64,000 nt of DNA from Actinomadura luzonensis (GTDB lineage: Bacteria > Actinomycetota > Actinomycetes > Streptosporangiales > Streptosporangiaceae), in contig NZ_JAKRKC020000002.1 in the NCBI RefSeq assembly GCF_022664455.2, positions 372,001 to 436,000 on the forward strand, written 5' to 3'. The notes under the pieces are model-generated. The model did not search any database. It was given only the letters and a program-made list of their open reading frames with translations, and was not told the DNA's origin. Below, in pieces: positions 1-7,608 of the stretch (position 1 is its first letter; each line of letters starts with the position of its first letter). The position numbers and the translations under genes are program-made.

Positions 1-1
1 G

Positions 2-1489
2 GCGCTGAGCTCCGACGGCCGGATGCTGGCGATCTCCGCGGACAACGGCGGGCCCGTTCAGCTGTGGGACCTCGAGAAGCGTCGCCGGCTCGGCACGCCG
101 CTCAAGGGCCCTGTCACCAGCGCGGCATTCAGCAGCGACGGCACGAAGCTCGCCGTCGTGGCCGGGAACGGCGTGCGGGTGTGGGACGTGCGGACCCGCC
201 GCCCTGCCGGCGACGCGTTCAAGGGGCCCGCCGTCGTCACCGCGGCGGCGTTCAGCCCGGACAACGCCACCCTGGGGCTGGCGGGCAAGGACGGGACCAT
301 CCAGTTGCGAGACGCCGGCACCGGCAGGCCGTTCGGCAACCCGCTGCGGGGGCATACCGCGAACGTCACCGCACTGGCCTTCCATCCGCTCGGCGGGACT
401 CTCGCCTCCACCGGTGCCGATGGCACCACCCGGCTGTGGAACCTTGACCTGTTCCACCCCGCCGGTAGCCCGTTCGAGCAGCGGAGCGGTGCCGTCACAG
501 GGATGGCTTACCGCCCCGACGGCACTCTGCTGGCGACCGGCAGCCGGCACGGGACCGTCCAGTTGTGGGACACGGCGGCGCATCGCCCGAGCGGCGCCGC
601 GCTCGCCGGCCACGAGGGCCAGGTCAGCGCGGTGGTGTTCAGCCCGGACGGAAGGACCTTGGCCACCGGCGGCAACGACCGGAGCGTCCGGCTGTGGGAC
701 GTGGCCACGCACCGCTCCACCGCCCGCCTGCCCAGGGCGCACGAGGGCGAAGTGCTCGGCGCCGACTTCAGCCGCGACGGACGGCTCCTGGCCACAGTGG
801 GTACCGACGGCACGGCACGGCTGTGGGACGCCGGCACCGGAAGGGCGATCGGCGATCCGCTGCGAGCCGAGCGAGAGGTGCCCAAACCCTACGACTACGT
901 CAACTACATCAACGCCGTGGCCTTCAGCCCGGACGGAAGGCACATGGCCACGGGCGCGGTCCTGTCTGTTCGGTTGTGGGATGTCACCGCCCGGCCGCCG
1001 TCCGGCGTCTGGCTGAACGTCGACCGCGGTGCCAATGACCTGACCTTCGATCGTCACGGCAGGGTCCTCGCCACCGCCGAGGACTCCGCCGACGACAACG
1101 TCCGCCTCTGGGACGTCGCGGGACGCCGGCAGATCGGCGACGCCATCAGCGTCCCGGAGGGCTCGGTGGAGGGAGTCGCGTTCAGCCCGGACGGCCTGAC
1201 GCTCGCCACGGGGGCGAGCGACGGCACCGTCCGCCTGTGGGATGTCCGCACGCACCGCCCCTTGGGCGGCCCGCTCGGCGGCCACGGCAAGGGCTTCACC
1301 TATGTGGCCTTCAGCCCGGACGGCACCGTCCTCGCCTCCGGCGGCGCGGACGGGCGCATCCGCCTGTGGAACGTCGCGATGCCCGCGGACCCCTTCTCCG
1401 CTGTGTGCGCCATCGCCGGCCGCTCCCTGACCAAGGAGGAATGGCGCAGGTACGTGCCGGGAGAGCCGTTCACCGAGATATGCCGCTGA
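2..1489 (+). CDS. WD40-repeat beta-propeller protein, 5'-partial
   Basis: The reading frame is open from base 2, so the gene starts outside the window. About eleven WD-type units are visible, each with an FSPDG-like strand followed by VRLWDV, IRLWNV or similar, at roughly 40-residue spacing, enough for one to two propellers. The last 28 residues (AVCAIAGRSLTKEEWRRYVPG and on) have the same pattern as the tail of the kinase-WD40 protein ending at 11115, so this is probably the C-terminal half of a similar kinase- or STAND-linked sensor. The N-terminal effector domain cannot be seen. WD40 propellers serve as protein-binding scaffolds; the partner is unknown. Confidence 0.85.
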   Translation, partial: ALSSDGRMLAISADNGGPVQLWDLEKRRRLGTPLKGPVTSAAFSSDGTKLAVVAGNGVRVWDVRTRRPAGDAFKGPAVVTAAAFSPDNATLGLAGKDGTIQLRDAGTGRPFGNPLRGHTANVTALAFHPLGGTLASTGADGTTRLWNLDLFHPAGSPFEQRSGAVTGMAYRPDGTLLATGSRHGTVQLWDTAAHRPSGAALAGHEGQVSAVVFSPDGRTLATGGNDRSVRLWDVATHRSTARLPRAHEGEVLGADFSRDGRLLATVGTDGTARLWDAGTGRAIGDPLRAEREVPKPYDYVNYINAVAFSPDGRHMATGAVLSVRLWDVTARPPSGVWLNVDRGANDLTFDRHGRVLATAEDSADDNVRLWDVAGRRQIGDAISVPEGSVEGVAFSPDGLTLATGASDGTVRLWDVRTHRPLGGPLGGHGKGFTYVAFSPDGTVLASGGADGRIRLWNVAMPADPFSAVCAIAGRSLTKEEWRRYVPGEPFTEICR

Positions 1490-1520
1490 CAGCCGGCGTC
1501 GTGCAGAAAGGAAACCCCCC

Positions 1521-3110
1521 ATGGTGAGAATCGTCCCTCGGACCCTGAGCGCCGCTCTGCTTCTCCTCGGTCTGCTGCCGGCGGCGCCCGCGGCCGCCCG
1601 GCCGTCCGCCGCCGCGGGCGCGTGCCCGCAGGTCCATTTCTTCGGCCTGCGCGGCTCCGGCGAGTCGCGGCAGACCATGGGCCCGTCGGTGGCGGACACG
1701 TTCAACCGGTTCCGGAACAAGCTGGTCGGAAAGAAGGTGACCGTGGGAGTGCCGGAGCCCATCGAGTACAGCGCGGTCGCCCTTCTCAAGAAGGACGGCT
1801 GGCCGTCGGTGCCCGGATGGCTCAAGCTTCCGGGTTCGATGGCCGAGGGCGCGGCCATGCTGCGGCACCAGCTGGAAGTCCAGGTGCGTAAGTGTCCCGA
1901 GCAGGAATTCGTGATCGCGGGATACAGCCAGGGAGCCGGAGCCGTGCGGCTGGCGCTCGCCAAGATGACGCTGAAGGACCCGCCGGCCTTCAGGAAGAAC
2001 ATCAAGGCGATCCTGCTCTACGCCGACCCGTTCTACAACCCGGAGGACAGGTTCGCGGTGCACGCGGCGTCCACGACGCAGGACTCCGAAGTTCGCGGCC
2101 TGCTGTTCCGACTCGTCAAGCTCGCGCAGAACGGCTCGGTCGCGATCGCGCCTGCGATCTTCCCCGAGACGCTGCTCCTGGTCGGGCAGACGATGCCGTC
2201 CTGGATCCCGCATGCGCGGTCCTACTGCCACAGGGGCGACATCGTCTGCGCGGCGACCGTCGAGCAGACGAAGGCCCTCGTCACCGGGTCCCCGGTGAAC
2301 GGGATCACCATCCATGAGAAGGCGTACCTGTCGACGTACCCGGAAGCGGCGAGCACCTGGCTGGCCGGCCTCTTCAAGGCGAAGCTGCCCGACCTGGTCC
2401 CGGCGCGGCCGGTGGTGCAGCCGAAGGGCGCGATCTGCGCGGGCAGCTCACCGGACATCCGCGTCACCGTCGCGAACAAGGGCGGCGTGGACAGCGGTGA
2501 CTTCGGGATCCGATGGTCGGCCGACGGGCGGACGGTGACCGTCGGGCAGCCGAATGTCGCAGCCGGCAGGAAGGTCACCCGGAAGTACACCTGGGGGAAG
2601 ATCACCGAGGGCGCGCACGAACTCGTCGTGAACGTCGACCCCAAGAATGCCGTCGCGGAGTCCGCCGAGACCAACAACGCCACCAGGATCAGCCTCACCG
2701 CCACGTCGTGCGCGAAGAAGGACTTCACCGTGCGGGTGCAGGCGGCGAAGGGCTGGCAGGACAGCGGCATCGACATCAAGGGCAAGTTCAACATCAGCGA
2801 CCTGGGGGAGAACACCTGGTCGGTCGACCACGTCAACCATCCGTACGTGGGGCCGAACGGCTATCCGCCGGAGCAGGACCGGCTCATCGCCCCCGGCTAC
2901 AAGTACGACTCGGGCAAACCCTACGGCTATCTGCTCGGCAAGCTCGTCGCGCCCGATGGCCAGGAGCACTACTTCCCGGTCGGCGCCGGCGGGCTCTGGC
3001 AGAACCCGTTCAAGAGTCCCGCGCGCCTGCACCTCCGCATCAACGACGCCGACCGCGCGCTCGGCGACAACGGGGGCAGCGTGCTCGTGGACGTGAACCC
3101 TTGGCCGTGA
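1521..3110 (+). CDS. Secreted cutinase-family esterase with CARDB domain
   Basis: The 529-residue protein begins with a Sec signal peptide (hydrophobic residues 8-20, cleavage near ARPSAAAG). Residues 35-290 form a cutinase-type alpha/beta hydrolase with the GYSQG elbow (Ser136), Asp240 in CHRGDIVC and His265, a complete catalytic triad. Residues about 295-395 resemble a CARDB adhesion-like beta-sandwich (NKGGVDSGDFGIRWSADG, ETNNATRI). The last 130 residues are unrecognised. It starts at ATG with AAAGGAAA upstream, 31 bases after the WD40 gene. It probably hydrolyses exported or cell-surface esters (polyester, cutin or lipid). The fusion with CARDB and an extra C-terminal domain is longer than the usual 200-250-residue cutinase. 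Confidence 0.85.
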   Translation: MVRIVPRTLSAALLLLGLLPAAPAAARPSAAAGACPQVHFFGLRGSGESRQTMGPSVADTFNRFRNKLVGKKVTVGVPEPIEYSAVALLKKDGWPSVPGWLKLPGSMAEGAAMLRHQLEVQVRKCPEQEFVIAGYSQGAGAVRLALAKMTLKDPPAFRKNIKAILLYADPFYNPEDRFAVHAASTTQDSEVRGLLFRLVKLAQNGSVAIAPAIFPETLLLVGQTMPSWIPHARSYCHRGDIVCAATVEQTKALVTGSPVNGITIHEKAYLSTYPEAASTWLAGLFKAKLPDLVPARPVVQPKGAICAGSSPDIRVTVANKGGVDSGDFGIRWSADGRTVTVGQPNVAAGRKVTRKYTWGKITEGAHELVVNVDPKNAVAESAETNNATRISLTATSCAKKDFTVRVQAAKGWQDSGIDIKGKFNISDLGENTWSVDHVNHPYVGPNGYPPEQDRLIAPGYKYDSGKPYGYLLGKLVAPDGQEHYFPVGAGGLWQNPFKSPARLHLRINDADRALGDNGGSVLVDVNPWP

Positions 3111-3173
3111 GCCGCTCCCGCCCGTCGCCGCCGAGCTCAGGCCCGACTGGCGATCATCCCTGGTGCGGCGACC

Positions 3174-4133
3174 TCAGGGCAGGACGACGAGGCGCCTGCC
3201 CTTGAGGTCGGTCCGCCGCCAAGCGGTCTCGATGTCGCTCAGCGGGACCCGCTCCACGCCGAAGGTGAGCTCGCCGGACCGGGTCCACGCCACGACCTGC
3301 TGGTACGCCTCGTCCATGCGCTGCGGGTCGAGGCCCTTGGCCGCGCCGAAGACCTCCACCCCGGAGGTGCGCAGGCTCGACGCGGCGAGGGTGACCTCGG
3401 CGCCGGCCGACTCGCCGATCTGGACCACCCGGGTCGGCTTGCCGAACGCGAACGACCGCGGCACCAGGGCGCGCAGCAGGATCTCGATGGGCCTGCCCCA
3501 CAGGTAGTCCATGACGACGTCGTAGCCGTCCCCCCTGGCGTCGAGGTACGCCTGCGCCAGCGCCTCGTCGGGGACCGCGGTGTTGATCACGGTGTCGGCC
3601 CCGAGGGCCTGCACCTCGCGGAGCTGGTCGTCGTCGCGGCCGGTGGCCACGATCCGGCCGGCGCCCAGCAGCCGGGCCACCTGGACCGCGAGCCGCCCGG
3701 CGACCCCGGTGGCGCCCTGCACCAGCACCGTCTCCCCGGCCGCGAACCCCGCGGCCGTCCGCATCGACATCGCGGTGACGGCCGAGGCCATCGCCGCCGC
3801 CACGGCCGGGTCGAGGCCGCCGGGGATCGGCACGTAGGAGCCCTGGGGCACGACGGTTCTCTCGGCGAGCGCGCCGTAGGGCGGGCGGACGCCGCCGAAC
3901 CCGACGAGCGTGCCGTCCGGGAGGGCGCCGATGCCGTCGAAGGCCGGGATCGCCGGGAGCCGGCCGACGTACGTCCGGCCGGCGTAGTGCGTGCCGGCGG
4001 CGATCGCCTTGTCGACGTTCTCGACGGCGACCGCCCTGACCTCGATGATCACCTCGTCGTCGCCGGCCACCGGGTCGGGGAAGTCCTCGTAGCGCGGGAC
4101 GCCGCCGATCTCGTGGAGCACCGCCGCCTTCAT
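3174..4133 (-). CDS. Zinc-less alcohol dehydrogenase / quinone oxidoreductase (MDR family)
   Basis: The 319-residue protein starts at MKAAVLHEIGG with AGGAG just upstream. It has the GroES-like N-terminal fold and a Rossmann NAD(P) site (VLVQGATGVAGRLAVQVA, about residues 135-155). The structural zinc cysteines are missing, which favours a quinone-oxidoreductase-type or enoyl-reductase-type member using NADPH. Its start overlaps the stop of the small upstream ORF in an ATGA, and both lie downstream of the tetO-like operators next to a TetR gene. It is therefore probably induced by the TetR ligand and acts on that or a related compound. The substrate is unknown. An in-frame extension to 4478 exists but runs through the operators and is unlikely. 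Confidence 0.82.
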   Translation of the reverse strand: MKAAVLHEIGGVPRYEDFPDPVAGDDEVIIEVRAVAVENVDKAIAAGTHYAGRTYVGRLPAIPAFDGIGALPDGTLVGFGGVRPPYGALAERTVVPQGSYVPIPGGLDPAVAAAMASAVTAMSMRTAAGFAAGETVLVQGATGVAGRLAVQVARLLGAGRIVATGRDDDQLREVQALGADTVINTAVPDEALAQAYLDARGDGYDVVMDYLWGRPIEILLRALVPRSFAFGKPTRVVQIGESAGAEVTLAASSLRTSGVEVFGAAKGLDPQRMDEAYQQVVAWTRSGELTFGVERVPLSDIETAWRRTDLKGRRLVVLP

Positions 4134-4354
4134 CTCGGCTCCTGCCCGAACAGGCGGGCGATCCGCGTCTGCCACGCCACCAGGACGCGAGGAGAGCCGC
4201 CCGGCCCGTGGTGCCGCGCGGGCGGGCGCCGCCTCGCGTGGCCGTGCCCGGCCCGGCCCTGGTGCCCGGCCGGCTGATCGAGGTGGGCGGGGACCCCCGG
4301 AACGCAGTGGGCCGCCCGGTGCAGCAGGTCGCGGAGCACGTGCTGGTCTCTCAT
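4130..4354 (-). CDS. Small uncharacterised protein co-transcribed with the oxidoreductase
   Basis: The 74-codon frame starts MRDQHVLRDLLHRAAHC. GGAGGAGG lies five bases before the ATG, the best Shine-Dalgarno sequence in this area. Its stop overlaps the oxidoreductase start as ATGA, so translation is probably coupled. It is rich in His, Arg, Pro and Gly and ends in WQTRIARLFGQEPR. I recognise no domain. It could be a real small protein or mainly a translational leader for the oxidoreductase. Confidence 0.5.
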   Translation of the reverse strand: MRDQHVLRDLLHRAAHCVPGVPAHLDQPAGHQGRAGHGHARRRPPARHHGPGGSPRVLVAWQTRIARLFGQEPR

Positions 4355-4377
4355 CGTTGCCTCCTCCGGCGGGTGAT

Positions 4378-4415
4378 TCTCTATCACCGATAGAGGACTC
4401 TATCACTGATAGACT
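4378..4415. promoter_or_regulatory. Two tetO-like operators between divergent genes
   Basis: Two dyads with the core CTATCACCGATAG (4381-4393) and CTATCACTGATAG (4400-4412) are centred 19 bp apart. Over 19 positions they match the Tn10 tet operator at 16 (first copy) and 15 (second copy). They lie between the TetR gene and the small ORF/oxidoreductase, the usual place for TetR to repress both directions. Confidence 0.8.
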
Positions 4416-4435
4416 CCGGGAGGGAGGTGCAGGGA

Positions 4436-5041
4436 TTGGCTCTGGACAAGCAGCGGATCGTCGCCGAGGCCGTCGCACTGCTGGACGCCGAAGGTCTCGA
4501 CGGCGTGACCACGCGCAAGCTGGCCGCCAGGCTCGGCGTGCGGTCGCCGACCCTCTACTGGCACATCCCGAACAAGGCGGCGCTGGTCACCGCGATCGCC
4601 GAGGCGATCCTCGAGCAGCAGTTCCCCGAGCTGACCTCGCCCCCGCCGGAGGAGCGCTGGCAGGACTGGCTGATCGGCCTGGCCGGGCGGCTGCGCCACG
4701 CGCTGCTGGCCCACCCGGACGGGGCCCGGATCATCGCGGCCTCCCAGCTGTCACTCAAGATGGCCGCCATCTCCGAGCTGGCGATGAGCACGCTGGTCGG
4801 GCGGGACATCCCGCTGCGGCGGGCCCGCCTGATCGTGCTGACGGTGTTGCGCTTCACCGTCGGCTACGTCCTGGAGGAACAGGCCGGCCGCCCCGACGCC
4901 GACGCCCTGGACGGCTTCGACCTGGCCGCCTACGCCACGGCGTACCCCACGGTGATGGCCGGCGTGACGGAGTACTTCGAGGCCGGCCGGACCGTCGACG
5001 ACCTGTTCCGCGACTGCCTGGAACAGATCGTCCACGGCTGA
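4436..5041 (+). CDS. TetR-family repressor, TetR(class)-like
   Basis: The 201-residue regulator has an N-terminal helix-turn-helix (IVAEAVALLDAEGLDGVTTRKL, then VRSPTLYWHIPNKAAL) and an all-helical ligand domain like that of tetracycline-type TetR proteins. I chose the TTG at 4436 because GGGAGGT lies seven bases upstream. The GTG at 4427 would sit on that Shine-Dalgarno sequence. It is divergent from the small ORF/oxidoreductase pair and next to two tetO-like dyads, so it most likely represses both directions. No efflux pump is nearby, so the ligand may be another polyketide or quinone. Confidence 0.87.
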   Translation: MALDKQRIVAEAVALLDAEGLDGVTTRKLAARLGVRSPTLYWHIPNKAALVTAIAEAILEQQFPELTSPPPEERWQDWLIGLAGRLRHALLAHPDGARIIAASQLSLKMAAISELAMSTLVGRDIPLRRARLIVLTVLRFTVGYVLEEQAGRPDADALDGFDLAAYATAYPTVMAGVTEYFEAGRTVDDLFRDCLEQIVHG

Positions 5042-5043
5042 GG

Positions 5044-5964
5044 TCAGCGGGTCACGGCGGTCTCCCGCCGCACGCGCGACAGCTTCTCGGGGTTGCGCAC
5101 GTGGTAGGCGCCGGTGACGTAACCGTTGTCCACCCGCACCGCCACCACCCCGTCGATCTCCCCGCCGACGCGCACGAGCAGCCCGGGGCCGCCGTTGATC
5201 TGCACCAGCTCGGCCGTCCTTTCCGCGTCGCGTCTCCACCAGCCGACGGCCAGCAGGCGGGCCACGGCGTCGATCCCCACCACGGGCCGCGGCAGCGCGT
5301 GCCTGAGGCCGCCGCCGTCGCTCAGCGCGACCACGTCCGGCGCGAGGACGTCGAGCAGGCTCTGCAGCTCGCCGGTCTCGACCGCCCGCTGGAAGGCCCG
5401 CAGCACGGCCCGGGTCTGCGCCGGGGAGGCGCCGCCGCGCGGCCGGCGGGCCGCGACGTGCGCCCGGGCCCGGTAGGCGAGCTGGCGGACCGCGTTCGGG
5501 CTCTTGCCGACGGCCTCGGCGATCTCGTCGTAGTCGAGGTCGAACACCTCGCGCAGCACGAACACCGCCCGCTCGACCGGCTGCAGCGTCTCCAGCACCA
5601 GCAGCATCGCCATCGAGACGCTCTCGGCCAGCTCGACGTCCTCGGCCACGTCGGGCGCGGTCAGCAGCGGCTCCGGCAGCCACGGCCCGACGTAGGACTC
5701 CTTGCGCCGGCCGAGCGCGCGCAGCCGGTCCAGCGCCTGCCGGGTGACGATCCGCACCAGGTAGGCGCGCTGCTCCCGCACGGCGGCGAGGTCGGCGTCC
5801 GCCCACCGCAGCCAGGTCTCCTGCAGCACGTCCTCGGCGTCGGCCGCCGAGCCGAGCATCTCGTAGGCGACGGTGAACAGCAGGTTGCGGTGCCTGACGA
5901 AGATCTCGGTGGCGGGGTCCGCGGGGCCGCCGGGATCGGCGCTTCGTCCGCCGTGCTGGCTCAT
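5044..5964 (-). CDS. ECF41-type RNA polymerase sigma factor with SnoaL-like C-terminal extension
   Basis: The 306-residue protein has sigma region 2 (FTVAYEMLGSAADAEDVLQETWLRW, seen in part as AEDVLQETWLRW) and region 4 (YDEIAEAVGKSPNAVRQLAYRAR). A SnoaL-like extension of about 110 residues follows. That extension carries the two hallmark motifs of ECF41 sigma factors, DGGG (SDGGGLRHAL) and an NPDKL-like NPEKL near the C-terminus. ECF41 proteins lack an anti-sigma factor; the extension itself controls activity. They are linked to carboxymuconolactone decarboxylase, oxidoreductase or epimerase genes, and such genes follow divergently here. It starts at ATG 5964 with AGGAG upstream. Confidence 0.9.
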   Translation of the reverse strand: MSQHGGRSADPGGPADPATEIFVRHRNLLFTVAYEMLGSAADAEDVLQETWLRWADADLAAVREQRAYLVRIVTRQALDRLRALGRRKESYVGPWLPEPLLTAPDVAEDVELAESVSMAMLLVLETLQPVERAVFVLREVFDLDYDEIAEAVGKSPNAVRQLAYRARAHVAARRPRGGASPAQTRAVLRAFQRAVETGELQSLLDVLAPDVVALSDGGGLRHALPRPVVGIDAVARLLAVGWWRRDAERTAELVQINGGPGLLVRVGGEIDGVVAVRVDNGYVTGAYHVRNPEKLSRVRRETAVTR

Positions 5965-6136
5965 GTCCGGCTCCTGCCTGTCGGTCGTCGATGCTGCCAC
6001 ACGCACAGGACGCCGGTCCCCGCCGGGCCGTAACAGCCGCGGCAGGTGTCCTTCGTCACAGCGCCCGGCCGTTACGGGGACCGCGGCGCCGCCGTCTCGT
6101 GGTCGTCCGACACCCACGAACGAGGAGATCGCCGAA

Positions 6137-6661
6137 ATGGCCACACCCGCCACACCCGCCACACCCGCCACACCCGCCACGACCGCCCGCCGGTCGCGCA
6201 TGCCCAGCCCCCTCCCCTTCCTGCCCGAGCTGGCGCAGGTCGGCGAGGGCCTGCACCAGGCGCTCCGCAACGGCGTGATCCCGCCGGCCACCGTCCACCT
6301 GCTGCAGCTGCGCGCCGGGCAGCTGCTCGGCAGCACGTACTTCACCGTCCGCGAGACCGGCAGCCTCCGCGGCCTCGGCGAGCCGGAGGAGCGCATCACC
6401 GCCGTCGCCACCTGGCGGGACGCCACCTGCTTCACCGCCGCCGAACGGATCGCGCTGGAGCTGGTGGAGGCCGTCCTCACCCCGAACCCGGCCGGGGAGC
6501 GCGTCCCCGACGAGCTGTACGCCAGGGCGGCCGCGCACTACGACGACCGGGAGATGTGGTCGCTCATCATGGCGATCGCCCACATCGGCTTCTTCACCCC
6601 CGCCGCCCTCATCGCCAAGCCCATCCCCGGCATGCCCCCCGGCCAGAACTACAGCGCGTAA
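6137..6661 (+). CDS. Carboxymuconolactone decarboxylase / AhpD-like protein
   Basis: The 174-residue protein starts at ATG after GAGGAGA. The core (residues 25-165) has the helical CMD/AhpD pattern (AERIALELVEAVL, MWSLIMAIAHIGFF). The CxxC redox pair of AhpD is not visible, so a peroxidase role is doubtful. Residues 2-15 are a low-complexity (ATP)n stretch encoded by tandem 9-bp repeats. It is a typical target of the divergent ECF41 sigma factor and is followed 15 bases later by an NAD(P)-binding protein, probably in one transcript. The substrate is unknown. Confidence 0.8.
   Translation: MATPATPATPATPATTARRSRMPSPLPFLPELAQVGEGLHQALRNGVIPPATVHLLQLRAGQLLGSTYFTVRETGSLRGLGEPEERITAVATWRDATCFTAAERIALELVEAVLTPNPAGERVPDELYARAAAHYDDREMWSLIMAIAHIGFFTPAALIAKPIPGMPPGQNYSA
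6139..6177 (+). repeat. Tandem 9-bp repeat at the start of the CMD gene
   Basis: About four copies of a CCACACCCG-type unit encode Ala-Thr-Pro repeats right after the start codon. Copy number may vary between strains because each copy is in frame. Confidence 0.7.
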
Positions 6662-6676
6662 GAAAGGCACACCAGC

Positions 6677-7432
6677 ATGAGCAGCATCACCACCTTCGCG
6701 GTGGCCGGCGCGACCGGGCGGCTGGGCCGCCACGTCGTGGACGTCCTGACCGAACGAGGGCACCGGGTCGTGCCGATGTCCCGCGCCACCGGCGTGGACG
6801 TCGTCACCGGCGAGGGCCTGGCCGAAGCCCTCGCCGGGGCCGACGTCATCATCGACGTCGCCTCCTGGCACTCCTCCGACCAGGACGCGGCGACGGAGTT
6901 CTTCCGCGCCTCGGCCCGCAACCTGCACGACCACGGCCGGCGGGCCGGGGTCGCCCGGATCACCGTGGCGTCCATCATCGGCGCCGACCGGGCCACCGCC
7001 GGTTTCCTCGCCGCCAAGAAGGTGCACGAGGAGCTGCTGCTGTCCGGGCCGCTGCCGGTCCGCGTCCTGCGGGCCGCGCAGTTCCACGAGCTCGTCGGGC
7101 AGCTCCTCGACTGGCGGCAGGGCGACGTCGCGTACCTCCCGGCCCTGCCCACCCAGCTCGTGGCCGCCCGCACCGTGGCCGAGGAACTGGTCGCCGCGGC
7201 CACCGCCCCCGCCGGCCCCGGCACGCCGATCCCCGAGATCGCCGGACCCCGCAGGGAGAGCCTGGCCGAGGTGGGCCGGCTGCTCGGCGCCCGCCGGGGC
7301 GTCGAGGTCGTCGCCGTCGACGGCGCGGACCTGCCCGACGCCGCCCTCGCCGCCGGCGGCGCCTTCCTGCCCGGCCCGCACGCCAAGCTGGTCGGCCCCA
7401 CCTTCCGGGAATGGCTCGACAGCCGGCCCTGA
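6677..7432 (+). CDS. NmrA-like NAD(P)-binding protein / atypical SDR
   Basis: The 251-residue protein starts with a Rossmann glycine motif (VAGATGRLGRHVV). It lacks the YxxxK catalytic pair of classical short-chain dehydrogenases, as is usual for NmrA/TMR-like proteins that sense or bind NAD(P). The GADVIIDVASW region and LPVRVLRAAQFHEL fit this family. The start has AAGAAAGG upstream. It sits 15 bases behind the CMD gene and completes the oxidoreductase/epimerase side of the ECF41-linked set. A strong hairpin follows the gene. Its physiological substrate is not known. Confidence 0.82.
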   Translation: MSSITTFAVAGATGRLGRHVVDVLTERGHRVVPMSRATGVDVVTGEGLAEALAGADVIIDVASWHSSDQDAATEFFRASARNLHDHGRRAGVARITVASIIGADRATAGFLAAKKVHEELLLSGPLPVRVLRAAQFHELVGQLLDWRQGDVAYLPALPTQLVAARTVAEELVAAATAPAGPGTPIPEIAGPRRESLAEVGRLLGARRGVEVVAVDGADLPDAALAAGGAFLPGPHAKLVGPTFREWLDSRP

Positions 7433-7442
7433 CCCGGCCGCG

Positions 7443-7487
7443 CCCCCGTTCCCGGGACTCCAGCACCTGGACCCCGGGAACAGGGGC
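7443..7487 (+). terminator. Strong hairpin terminator after the ECF41 target genes
   Basis: GTTCCCGGG (7448-7456) pairs perfectly with CCCGGGAAC (7473-7481). Outer C-run/G-run pairing and an inner CCAG/CTGG pairing extend the stem. There is no U-tract, as is common for actinomycete terminators. Confidence 0.7.
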
Positions 7488-7608
7488 TCCTGGCGAGAAG
7501 GGGATTCCGCCGCCTGACGGATACTCAACACGGCCTCAACAACGGCCCCGTACGATCCCGCAGCGACGCGGCCACCGCCGAGGCGCCGCAGAGAGGCAGG
7601 GCACGTCC

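Noticed and set aside
3124..3172. GTCGCCGC/GCGGCGAC inverted repeat between convergent genes
   Set aside because: The loop is 33 bases and the stem only 8 bp, too weak to call a terminator.
5965..6136. Possible ECF41 promoter (CGTCACA near 6055) before the CMD gene
   Set aside because: No CGTC lies at about 16 bp downstream as the known consensus requires, so I do not list it as a promoter.
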